Shown one piece after another: positions 47,386 through 57,231 of a DNA stretch of 64,000 bases. A program made the position numbers and the translations under genes. The notes below the pieces were generated by a model. That model saw only the letters and a list, made by a program, of their open reading frames with translations, did not search any database and had not been told where the DNA came from. The stretch's first letter is position 1. Every line of letters starts with the position of its first letter. The DNA comes from Bilabrum cf. latius (lineage: Eukaryota; Bigyra: Bicosoecida; Bigyra; Bicosoecida): the NCBI GenBank assembly GCA_965178125.1, contig OZ237742.1, forward strand, positions 558,001 through 622,000. The letters run 5' to 3'.

Positions 47386-50300
47386 TCACAGCCACGGCTG
47401 GTCCATTCGGCTCATCGCGTAGGTGCTCACTGCAAGGCCGAGCCGCCTGCCAGTGCCAGGCCCCGACGCAGCGTCATCGTCGTGGTCGATCTCAGGGCCG
47501 TCCGAGGAGTTCTCGTTTCCGAAGAGTCCGCCCAGAGCAAGGACCGAGAAGGTGCACAGCACAATGCCGACTAGCAGGAGAAGTCGGGCGCAGATGATGC
47601 TGCTCCACCAGCCCCCGTACGGGGTCTCAGGCAGCTGGTCAGGTGGCATGACCCTAGAGGCCTCGGAGAAGGCGCGAGGCACGGCAGCCTCGAGCGGGTT
47701 GGCCCCGGGAGGGGCGGCCATGCGACCGTGCAATGGTTTTGCTAGGGGAATCCACTCCAGGACATCGTCGGGATCGGCAAGTCGGCTGCTGCCATTCGCA
47801 TGGTTGCTGCCGTCCTCCTCCGCTTCGAGCTCAACACCGGAGACGCTAGCACCGTCGGCGATGCTACCAGAGTGCCGGGCGACGCTCAAGCTGTCCTCGT
47901 TCTCGTCGTCGCCATCCTCGTCCTGCCCCCTCCCAACCGAGTCGCGCAGCGCGCCAGCACCGACAAGGCCGTTGCTGCTGCCGCCAAGCAGCGACTTGCC
48001 ATCGGTCCCTTGCGAAGACGTGGAGGAGCTGCGCCTGTGGGACCCCTTCACGACCGCCTTCCGATTGTCGGAGTGTTTCGCAGAGAGACCCAGCCCAACG
48101 GCCCAGAGGAGCTGCACGCAGCACGCTTCGCCCGCCGAGTTGCGCTACGAGGCGGGCTCCAGGGGCACCCATCCCAGCGATTGCTCTGCAGAGTTGCCGA
48201 ACATCCAACGCACGCAGCCGTTGCGCCTGCGCCGCAGCGGCGCCTGAGTGCCCGTCGCATCCAACCCCCCCTGCTGCCTTGCTGGCGAGTCGGCTACAAC
48301 ACCCTAATATCGTCCTACCCCTCCTCCGTGCCCTTCGGGTACATCCTGCCGGAGCAGTCTCTCCTCCCCTACCACTAATGGGCCCGCCTGCACTCCCCTG
48401 GCACTGCCGGCTTGCTCGTCGCACGCCATGCGAATGCAGTTGCAGGCAGACTCGCAGCCAGAGGGACGCGCCCGCCCGCCTGCTTCGCTGGGCATCGCGT
48501 GAAAATCACCGGAATCAGACGCAGCCACCTGACCCCAGGACCCGCACAAGGCCTGGGCGCACCTGATCTTCATCTTCTCCGACAGGCAGCAGCACCACGC
48601 CCCGCCCGACCTCTCCTCCGAGCCCTCCTCCCCAAAGACTCTGGCAGAGCGCCGCAGCGATGCCTCCCACAGCAGCGGGGGAATGACAGTTGCAATGAGA
48701 AGGCCAACGACTCCGCTATAGTCGAGAATCTGCGCCAGGTTGTGGCTCAGGCAGGCACCCACAACTGGAGGCACGCTGGCTAGCAGCCGGAACACGATCA
48801 CAGTGGCTCTGTCGTCGCGCTCCACCTTGGTGCTTCGCTCGCCGAACACAGCGGACAACAGGTTCGATGATAGGGCAACGGCATTGATCGGAAACACCGA
48901 CGACACGTCAAATGCGGGAAAAAACACGACGAGGTACCCCATGGCTGCCCGGATGCCGCGCCCCTCGTACCGGGCCCAGTTCACGTTGGCGCTGTCCTCG
49001 ATGGCGCTGCCGAAATAAAGCGCCAGAATCGATGATGCTAGGCAGTAGAACGATGCCGTAGTGATGTAAGAGTACTTGAAGACGTTGTGTGCGTTGGACT
49101 TGTCAGCCAGCGGCTCCGTCAGCGTGGGAAGCCCGGTGTGGAACAGCTGGCTGTACACCACAATTGGTAGCAAGCGCGCCACGCCACGGAACGTAAACCC
49201 AGTGGTTCCAAAGAAGAAGTAATCCGCGGTGAACTTCTCTGCACCTTTGGCCGTCGTGTCGTTCAGATTCCCAATTGGAGCTGCTCTGCCAGTCCGCTCG
49301 GCCCATGGGACGCCGTCCTCGCCAAAGTCGGCGACGGGGTCCGAGCCCGCCATGGACATGGCCACGGTGAGCACCATGACCGACACGATCAGGATGCGCA
49401 TGCCGGTCATGGCCATCTGGAAGCTCACTTGCTCCTTGATGTCGAACATGGAGATGCAGATCACCAGAGCGCCGAACGAAGCGGTGAAGATCCTGTAGGA
49501 CCACTCCGGGTCATCAATCCCTGGCAGCTGGACGTGGGCCGTGACGGCAAGCCCAAACAGGCTTGCATAGGACCATAGCGCCCCGTAGATGTAGAGGCAC
49601 GCGAGGCAAGTGTACACCATCTGCACGGTTGACCCAAAGTACATGCCGACCAGCTCCGGAAGCTCGTACTTTCGCCACGTCAAAGTGATCTTCCCTTGTG
49701 GAGGGCGGAGTGCAGTATCAAGAACGTGGCTTGGCACTCCTCTAGCGGCCCTGACGGCTTCAGGCGTGACAACAGCCTGAGATCTGGACGCCGCCGAAGC
49801 GAACGAAGACGTGGATGCAGCGCCCCCTTCTTCAGCGGAGCGGCTCGCACCAGGAGCTATTTCTAGGCTTGCGTCCTCTTGCATCGAATCCATGGCCCGC
49901 AAAACCCCAGCAATCATGAGCTGCCTGCGCTCAACAGCGTCCGTTCGCGCAATAGCATCAAGCAGCATGGTGCACGTCATGTACAAAGCAGAAGTCGCCA
50001 AAAGAAGCAAGACGATGCCAGTGCCTACACCGGCTTGTTCCATGCCCCATGGAATGGCAAGAAAGCCAGATCCCATCACAAAGTTTATGGTAAAGCTCAT
50101 GCCGGCAGCGAGTCCCACGCCTTGGTGGCCCTCGGCTCCAGATCCACCAGAACCAGAACCACTTGAATCCGCGGATGATGTTCCAGTGGCGGCATGATCA
50201 TGGTATTTCGATATCCGGGAAACCATTGGGGTTTCGGTCCGCCCGATGGCGCTGTCGTCGCTTCCATCGCTTGCGCTGCTTGCGCCGTTGCCTACAGCAG

Positions 50301-50484
50301 CCATTAGATCCGCAAGCGGGCCTGGACTACCCGATATATCTCTGTTTTCACCTGGGGCAGAACCAGTTGATGCTCCTGGCGTCGTTCCGTATCCAGAAGA
50401 TGGCCTTTCTGAGGATGTGTCTTCGGCCAAGAGGCTGCTTGCACTGGAGTGCCTCCGATTCGAGCCTCCGCCCGCTACTTCCAT
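47386..50484 (-). CDS. AAAP family amino-acid transporter with long N- and C-terminal extensions
   Basis: 1,032 residues from the ATG at 50484 to TGA at 47386, with in-frame TAGs at 48304-48306 and near 48157. Family members are usually 450-600 residues. The transporter core begins near residue 125 with the AAAP hallmark GMSFTINFVMGSGFLAIPWG (span 1) and continues through about eleven spans, including IVVYSQLFHTGLPTLTEPL and LDYSGVVGLLIATVIPPLLW. A large Ser/Ala-rich loop sits between spans 2 and 3. The C-terminal ~330 residues are cytoplasmic-like and acidic/Ser-rich, ending with a further hydrophobic segment (ICARLLLLVGIVLCTFSVLA near residue 960). Likely proton- or sodium-coupled amino-acid export/import at the plasma membrane or lysosome-like vacuole. 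Same strand as PEX16, which ends 162 nt upstream of its start. Confidence 0.9.
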
Positions 50485-50646
50485 CAACGATTAAGGATTT
50501 AGTCTGCACAAGAGAGCGCAGACGGTTGGGATTGGAAGGCGTTTGTACTTGCACTACACCACACAAGATTTGCGGTTCGATCGGATCACTCCAGCAGTCA
50601 TAATCGGCATCATGATCGTATCAAGGGCAACGCACAGTTCACCGGG

Positions 50647-53600
50647 TCACACGGCAGGACCAGAGTAAGCAAACACTGAGTTCCACCATTCGAGCGTTTG
50701 CCGCATGTACGCGATGAGCATCGCGACCACCCAGCCTAGCAGCGGCACAGACCGAGCGCCACCCTCGGCACGCAGCATCGCCGCCCTTGTAACCAGCCCG
50801 AATAGCGGAGACCGCAGCAAATACATCGCCCAGAGATTCTTCCGCCGCCGCGCAAGCTCGTCGAGCTCCGATGGCCGCAATGTGCCGCCATGCACCGCTT
50901 CAGGGATCCCGCTCCCACGCCCGTCCGCCCCCTCGGCCCCGGCCAGTGCAGCCACCCTCACCTGGTTTGAAAGCCGCATCACGACGCGCAGCAGCAAGGA
51001 TATTCTTCCAGGGGAAGCGCCACTTGATCGAGGCACCCGCACGCCGCCAGCCGCCCCCCCGTCCTCCTCACCAAGCCCGCCGCCAGGAGCGCCGCCCCCC
51101 ACGACGAGCCCTGCGAACCGCCGCGCCGCAGATACCATCGCCCCAACCGACGGAACCTGCTGCACCAGAAGTCCTACTGGGTCAATCGCGAGCGCGGTCG
51201 CCGGCAGCGCCAGCACCTCGTGACCTGCAGCGGCCTCCTAGGCGGAATACGGGCTAGCAAAACGACCTGCAGCACCAAGGCTGGTGGCCGTCCTGCCCAC
51301 TGGTACCGTCGGCTGCGCAGTGTGACGAGCACCCACGAGGACGCCCAGCTGCCTAAGCCCTGCCTTTGCAGCGTCTCCTGCCGCGCGCAGAAGTCCTCTG
51401 ACAGGCCTGCCCCTGGCAACGTCGACGCTCTTGCGGGTGACATACCTAGCCGCAACGTCCATCGCAAGGAGAGTTAGCAACGGAGACCAGGCGCGCCTGC
51501 CCGTCCGCTTCACCATAATTGCATAAACTAGCGGCCTGGCGATCCAAAGAATCTCGCCGAGCAATCGAACGGGCGCCGCGGATGCTTCCGTGTCTCCCGG
51601 GCCCAGGCCATCCCTCCACCCCGCTGATGGGCCTGCTGCTTCTGGTGCGTCGCTTCGGGTCCCACTACTACCGCCCTGAGCGCGCCCCCGCTGCTGCTGC
51701 TGCTGCTGCTGCTGATCACCTAGAGATGCCGGCCTCGAGGCGCCGTTGGAAGTAGAGGCAGCCGCAGAGGCAGAGGAGCTGCCGTCCCATCCACCCAACG
51801 GAGGCAGGTCCGAGCTCGCCTCTGACATAAAGGACGACTCCAGCTGCTGGTCAGGGGACTGCTCAGCCTCAGGTCCGGAAGGCGAGGCCCCGTCCCCTGC
51901 AGCAAGCCCGTCGCTCCCATCAGAATCGTCGCTTTCCCATCCTCCCGTCGACAGCGTGGTGACCGAGCCCCGGTCTGCCCGCGCTACAGACTCTGCTGCA
52001 GCTGCAGCGTCTCCGTAGATCCTCTCCGCATCGCTTGGCCCAGAGAGAGCGATAGCATCAGCAACAGATGCGCCACCTAGCTCTCGAGCCGCGGCTTCTG
52101 CCCTTCTGGCTGCCGAAGAAGCCACGAACGGGATCGTAGTTCCAGTCCTGCTGCCCCTCCAGTACCTGACGCGAGGCGTGCTGGGATCCACGCGCTGCGA
52201 CACGTCCTAACTGGAAGGTGCTGCAAGGCCAGACGATCGACTGCTACCCCCGCCGCTGACAGATGACTCCGCAGGATCGCTCGAAGGTGCTTCCTCCACC
52301 GCACCTCGGCTCCCATCACCTGCCTCTCCCGCCCACGCGAACGCGAGCGGGATACCGGCATCTCGAGCAGCCTGGATTGCTTCCTCCGCGGCAGACCGAG
52401 CCCAGCCCGTGTCTGCCTCCCCACCAGCAACCAGAAATCGCCGCGCCAAAGTAGGCCGCTGGCATATTTCAGCCGAGCTGCCGCCCTGCCCAGCCGCAGT
52501 GAGGCCTCCACTGGCAGCAGCAGAGGGTGCAACTCGGGCCCCCGCTGAATCGGCCAAGGTAGTGTCCCTCCCGTCCCTTCGCTCGCCGAGCAGCAGCAGC
52601 CTGGTGGCAGATAGGACGTCTTCTGCCGCCAGCCCGAGCTCCTTCCCGAACCGACTCCACGGCCCCCTTCGCGGCGTAGCGCGGCGGGGCCTAGCGCCAG
52701 CACCCTCATGCAATGCACCTGCATCACCGACTGCGTGCACCCTCCTGATGAGAAGCGACAGCCTCATGAAGAATCGCACGAGTTCCAGCGCGACCACCGC
52801 GTTGTCCCTTGTGTCTGACCCACCCAAGAAGCTGCTCCCGACCTCGGCTGCTGCCCCGACGCCACCGAGGGCAGACAGCATCCATCGGAGCTGGACGTCC
52901 CTGGACACCCCGCTGCTAACCTCCCCATTGCGTCCAGCACCAGTAGCTCTCGCAGACCCAGCCCGGCTTGCAGCTTCAGGCGAAGCGCCCAACGACTCAG
53001 AGGCAGGCAAGGGGGGGCCGGACGATCCAAGCACGCCCGAGCGACGGGCACCGCGCCGGGCGTGGCGCAAGCGCGCGGCAGCGCGCCTTGCAGACTCAGC
53101 TGCAGAGAGTTTAGCTTGTTCTCCTGATGCAGCGGATGAATTCTCGGCGGGCTCGTTGGCTTGGGACTGGGCCGGGTCCGATCCGTCCAAGCTCGGTGGC
53201 TGCGATAGCCGTGGACCACACGCAGCGGCGTCTTCGAATTTCCTCGCGGCGACTTCAGCCTCAGCTACCGCGTGCGATCCAGCGGATGATGCTGTTCCAA
53301 CCACCGCAGAGTCATGGAGCTGCTCGAGCAGCCTAGACGCAGCAAACAGAGTCTCGGATAGTGCTTCCGATTCGCCACCCCACGTCGACGGCAGCACGGA
53401 CGGCAAGGCGTACGCGGCGTACTTCATCCACTGCTCCAGCTATCGTGCTGTTTCGAAGTTCGCTGTGGCCCACCTGCCGTACGAGTCCAAAAACTCTTTC
53501 GCAGGGGAGCCAGGGGCGAATGCGATTCCACGAAGCAAGGCTTCAATCCAGCTCTACGGTCGAGACGCAACAGGCTGGCGCCTCGGTAAGGAATTGGGTA

Positions 53601-53700
53601 CGCCTGCCCCACTCGAGCTGTCGCTTGTTTCCTCCTACTTTGGTGCGGTAGACTGCAGTCCAACTCCAACACTGCTCCGGCGCGACTACGCGTACTGCAT
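50647..53700 (-). CDS. PEX16: Expanded PEX16 peroxisomal membrane biogenesis protein
   Basis: 1,017 residues from the ATG at 53700 to TGA at 50647; human PEX16 is about 336. Three conserved blocks are spread over the chain. The N-terminal block (~70-130) has FLDSYGRWATANFETARQLE followed by YALPSVLP and LFAASRLLEQLHD. The central block (~715-755) has EILWIARPLVYAIMVKR and RRAWSPLLTLLAMDVAARYV. The C-terminal block (~950-975) has RRKNLWAMYLLRSPLFGLVT. Long Ala/Ser/Gly-rich linkers and a polyGln tract fill the gaps. TAG codons lie at 52207, 51238 and several N-terminal positions. PEX16 is the membrane receptor that recruits PEX3 and initiates peroxisome membrane assembly, so the organism probably has peroxisomes. 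The frame is open upstream of 53700, so the start is a choice. A TIR element lies 145 nt upstream. Confidence 0.88.
51691..51714. repeat. CTG/CAG trinucleotide repeat in PEX16
   Basis: Eight CTG units on the plus strand, read as eight CAG (Gln) codons by the PEX16 gene on the minus strand. It lies in a low-complexity linker. Confidence 0.9.
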
Positions 53701-53845
53701 GGCATCATTCGCGGATAGCAGGACTGTCCGGCGCCTTTGCGACCGCGCTCGAGACGTGGAAGAGCGATTGCTACTCATTTCAACTTCAACGATACGTAGA
53801 CTGACGATAACTTCCCGAGGCCAAGCGGCGAGATTTCGTATTTTA

Positions 53846-53893
53846 GTAGCGCCGCGCGCCTACAATAGCGTGAGCGGAACCTAATTTGGCCGC
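53846..53893 (+). repeat. Left terminal inverted repeat
   Basis: 48 nt that match the reverse complement of 57096-57143 at 46 positions; the two mismatches lie near positions 20 and 24 of the repeat. Similarity stops at once on the inner side. Confidence 0.92.
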
Positions 53894-55108
53894 CCCGGAC
53901 GGGAATCTGAAACTTTGCGGCACTCGACCTCCGTCCACGATGGGGGCATGGTGATTCTGTTCCTGCAAAAGTGAGTTTCAATGGTATGAAAATCGGATCG
54001 TCCTGCCTGCGCCAGCTGAGGCTCGAAGCGTAGGCCGTTTGCCTGGTGTTCGTGATTTTCGCCGTTTCCTGTCGTCGGCTTGCCGCCCGCTTTTCTCGGG
54101 CTACAGGCAATTTTAGAAAAACTATATCTCCCATATTTTGAATTTTGCCGTGATAAATCGTCTAAGGGCTATCGTTCTCTGTCTCACGCAGATCTCGCGT
54201 AGCCCCCCCGGATTGAATGGAGATGGCAACCGAGCGCGGGCGCACATCTGCCAGCGCCTCTAGCGCAGCCAACTCTGGGTCCACGCTGAAAATTCCTCCG
54301 TTGATTGATGTAAGATATTGATTTTATCCTTTCTAGACCGCATCTGGGGTGATTTTCCGCTCGGAAGCCATCGCCACTACAGCTAGGTCGTAGTTTTTGG
54401 GGTTCGGGGCCGTGCGCGTTTGCACTGCGCTCGGCGTGTCTTGGTGGGGCGATATTTCTGTCGGGTCTATCACTTAGTTCTTGGAGTTTTAAAGAGATGG
54501 GCCGTGTTTCATTGATTTTGAAGATGACCTATTTTTGCAATCGTCGATGCAAGTCGGAGCCTTTTCATGGGCTCGAACTGCGCGATTTCCCATTTTTCTC
54601 ACTTTTGTGGCGATATGTGCAGCCCATTTTTCCACCATCGTGTACGACGCAGAAGTATTATTCTTTAGAGGAGAGCTTGGGGTATGAGAGCGCAGGCACA
54701 CCCGGGACGGGGGCCTCCGCGCTCGGCGTGCTGGCGGCCTGCCTGGTTGCCCTTGGCATGTACGAGTACAACCTCACTGGAACTCGGGATAGCTGCCCCA
54801 CACTTAAAGGACTCGAGGCATGGCTCTAAGGCCGGGCAGGCGACAGAGATGGGGGCATCTGCTTCTTCCGCGCCTGCTTTGTCTGCCGGGTTGCTTCGAC
54901 TGCGGCCGCACAGGCTCCGGGTAAAGGTGCCTCCGGCGGGGCGGACGACGGCTACGCCCCGCCCCCCCCTGACGTGCTTGCGGTGTGCAGGCCCTGAGCG
55001 GGGTGGCGGGGCTGGGCATGAGGGCAGGGCGCGCAAGGCGCCGTCCGTGTCCGTGCTGGTGCTTACTTGGGCTGGGCCTGAGTGTCGCTGCTGGCGGCCG
55101 CGGTGCGG

Positions 55109-56527
55109 ATGGCGACGCCCCTGGTTAAGTTTGTCTCGCAGGAAGACGTCATCTGCGCCACCTGCGACTTGTGCCGACTGCTGTGGTCGCCGAGCCTGAT
55201 GGCGCGTGTCCGCTGCGGCAAGGCTGACAACGAGCGGATGGCGCACAGGGACCCCGAGGACGTGCTGCTTGGGGCCCTCGGGGATGCCGTGCGGCAGGAG
55301 CATGCCGCGCACCGGATGGTTGCCTCGGACTACCTTTCTGTCGCCGAGAGGGGGCGCGACGGAACGGACGGGGACGAGGAGGGGGGCGGGGGTGGTGGCG
55401 AGGAGGACGAGGAGGGGGGCGGGGGTGGTGGCGAGTAGGAGGGGGAGGCGGACGGGGGCGGTGGCGAGGAGGAGGTGGAGGGAGGGGCGGGGTTGGGCGA
55501 GGATGAAGGGGCTGTAGAGGAGGAGGAAGAGGCGGACGAGGACGCGCGCCGCATGGCAGGCCTCCGGCGGGATCTGGCGGGCACCGTGGTGGTGCGCCTG
55601 CGGATACAGGCCTGTTGCCTCGAGGGCATGGTGCGGCTGGTATTCCTGCTGCCACTGCTGCTGGCTGAATGTGACGACGGGCTGCATACCGGAGGGCTTG
55701 CGTTGCAACCGGAGGAGGTGCGGGCCTCGTGGCGGGTACGGGTCGACACCACTGTCACCAAGTGGCTGCTGATCGCCCGCACCACCATCGGAACAGGGAG
55801 CGGGGGCAGAGCAGGTGCGGCTGCAGTGGCACCGCAGCAGCAGCAGTCGCAATCAGATCTGGTCGCAATCGGATGCCGCCCCTGCGAGTGGCTCGAACTC
55901 TGCCTCGGACGGCACCAGCAAGGGGCGGACGAGGGGCAGCCGGTGGGGGGGGAAGGGGCGCACGGGCAACAGGGGGGGGGCATTGGCAACAAGGGGAGGG
56001 TCAGGGACGGAAGTCGAAGGCGGCGGGAGGCGCTTGCCGTAGAGGGCGAGGCAGGGGGTGGGTCCAGCAGCGAGGACGAGTACGAGGAAGGCTTGGCGGA
56101 CGCCTCGAAGCGGTCCCGTGACCCCCAGCACCGGTCCTCTCGCAGATCGAGCCGAAGGAGGCTTCCCACGCAAAAGGGAATGGACTACCAAGAGACGTTT
56201 GCGAGAGCCATGGCGGAGGGCCGGGGGTGGCTCCGCGACGGGAGCGACGAGGACGAGGGGGGCGCGGCGGCCGCCGTGGCGGGCGACGGGGATGCAAAGG
56301 GCGCGGCTGCCGCGATGATGGACGCAGAATACGGCGGCGATGTCGTCCCCGATCCGGTGGGCGAGGAAATTCCCGATTCCGAGGCGCAGATCGACGCCGA
56401 GGGGGAAGACGCGGAGGACGCGCCTCTGGCGGCCAGGGGGGCGGCGGCTGTGTTGGCCAGCAAGCAGCTCTAGGCGTTCGACGCGATCGGAGGGAAGAAG
56501 CCCCCCTTGCTGCCAGACCCAGAGTAA
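55109..56527 (+). CDS. Acidic protein of unknown function encoded by the TIR element
   Basis: 472 residues from ATG 55109 to TAA 56525, with TAG sense codons at 55436 and 56471. I do not recognise it. Near the start a CATCDLCRLL cluster could bind zinc. Then come a Gly/Glu-rich repeat, an acidic stretch (EEEEEADEDARR), a hydrophobic helix (MVRLVFLLPLLLAECDDG), a Gln run, a basic Arg/Ser patch around residue 350, and a Gly/Ala/Asp-rich tail. A spliced alternative, join(54684..54920, 55142..56527), uses a GTAAAG donor and a CGCAG acceptor, keeps frame and gives 540 residues. It is probably the element's own protein. Use of TAG as sense shows the element is adapted to the host code. Confidence 0.65.
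55373..55435 (+). repeat. Tandem 30-nt repeat encoding DEEGGGGGGE
   Basis: Two identical 30-nt copies (55373-55402 and 55406-55435) separated by one GAG codon. They encode a Gly/Glu-rich repeat in the element protein. Confidence 0.9.
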
Positions 56528-57095
56528 GACATCTGAGCGCCCTACAGGCTCTGGGGGCCGCGGGAGCGACGGCCTGGCGAGGCCTGCCAGGGCAGCAGCG
56601 GGGTGGCGGGACCCGTTCGGGTCGAAAGTCGGCACTTCTCCGCCCGGTCGGGGGTGCCCCTTCGGTTCGTGTGATAGATAAGCGATAGAACAACAGGCTC
56701 CGCTCACGCGCATGCGGATGCAGCCGCTGGGACGGCCTGCAGACGGCCGCGAGCGCGTTTGGACGGGCCACCTAGAGAGGCTCCTTGCGCCCGAACCAGC
56801 GCCACCCAGCCTCTCACACGAGCACAATCGAATGAACATACCATAAAGAGCAACATATCAAAAATCTGTCTTTAAGGGTGTTTAAGGAAAAAATTGACGG
56901 GCCCGCACGTACCGGCTGCAGTCGGCGAGACAGTCGCGCCGCGCCGCCGGCAAATTTTCTGCCGCCGATCAAATCCCGGCGCAATCGACGCATACAGTCA
57001 CAAAGAATATAGTAGGAGCATTTTTTCTCGCATAATTTCTCCCCGCCCGCTCACAGGCGCCCAGACGTGATCCGGGCGCCCCGCCGGCCGCGCGC

Positions 57096-57143
57096 GCGGC
57101 CAAATTAGGTTCCGCTCACACTAATGTAGGCGCGCGGCGCTAC
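57096..57143 (-). repeat. Right terminal inverted repeat
   Basis: Inverted partner of 53846-53893, 46/48 identical. It ends 88 nt before the start codon of the glycoside hydrolase gene, so the element end may lie in that gene's promoter. Confidence 0.92.
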
Positions 57144-57231
57144 CGTTTTCCGATTTACTTGGTATCCACGCGTTACAATGTGCCAAACTGCAACTGCGCG
57201 GTTCACACAGTTGAATGGCAATTACGAGATA

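Larger units (their letters stand above)
53846..57143. mobile_element. 3.3-kb DNA element bounded by 48-bp terminal inverted repeats
   Basis: The two ends are inverted copies, 46 of 48 bases identical, starting GTAGCGCCGCGCGCCTAC. This is typical of a cut-and-paste DNA transposon or a non-autonomous derivative. The interior carries one clear plus-strand gene (55109-56527). The left 1.2 kb holds short ORFs: 54217-54321, whose frame could continue to about 54491 if a 27-nt GTAAGA...CTAG segment is removed, and 54497-54829. I recognise no DDE/D transposase, reverse transcriptase or integrase. No clear target-site duplication flanks it. It sits between PEX16 (145 nt) and the glycoside hydrolase gene (88 nt). 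Base composition shifts inside: A/T-rich ends near 54.1-54.6 and 56.8-57.05 kb and a very G-rich centre. Confidence 0.8.

Noticed and set aside
52409-53884. Long plus-strand ORF opposite PEX16
   Set aside because: The opposite strand carries the recognisable PEX16 motifs; this frame is Pro/Ser/Ala-rich and has no domain.
54665-56839. Long minus-strand ORFs (54665-55852 and 55853-56839)
   Set aside because: They are Pro/Arg/Leu-rich shadows of the G-rich plus-strand coding frame and show no domain pattern.
53838-57153. Target-site duplication around the TIR element
   Set aside because: The bases outside the two TIRs (…ATTTTA on the left, CGTTTT… on the right) do not form a convincing direct repeat.
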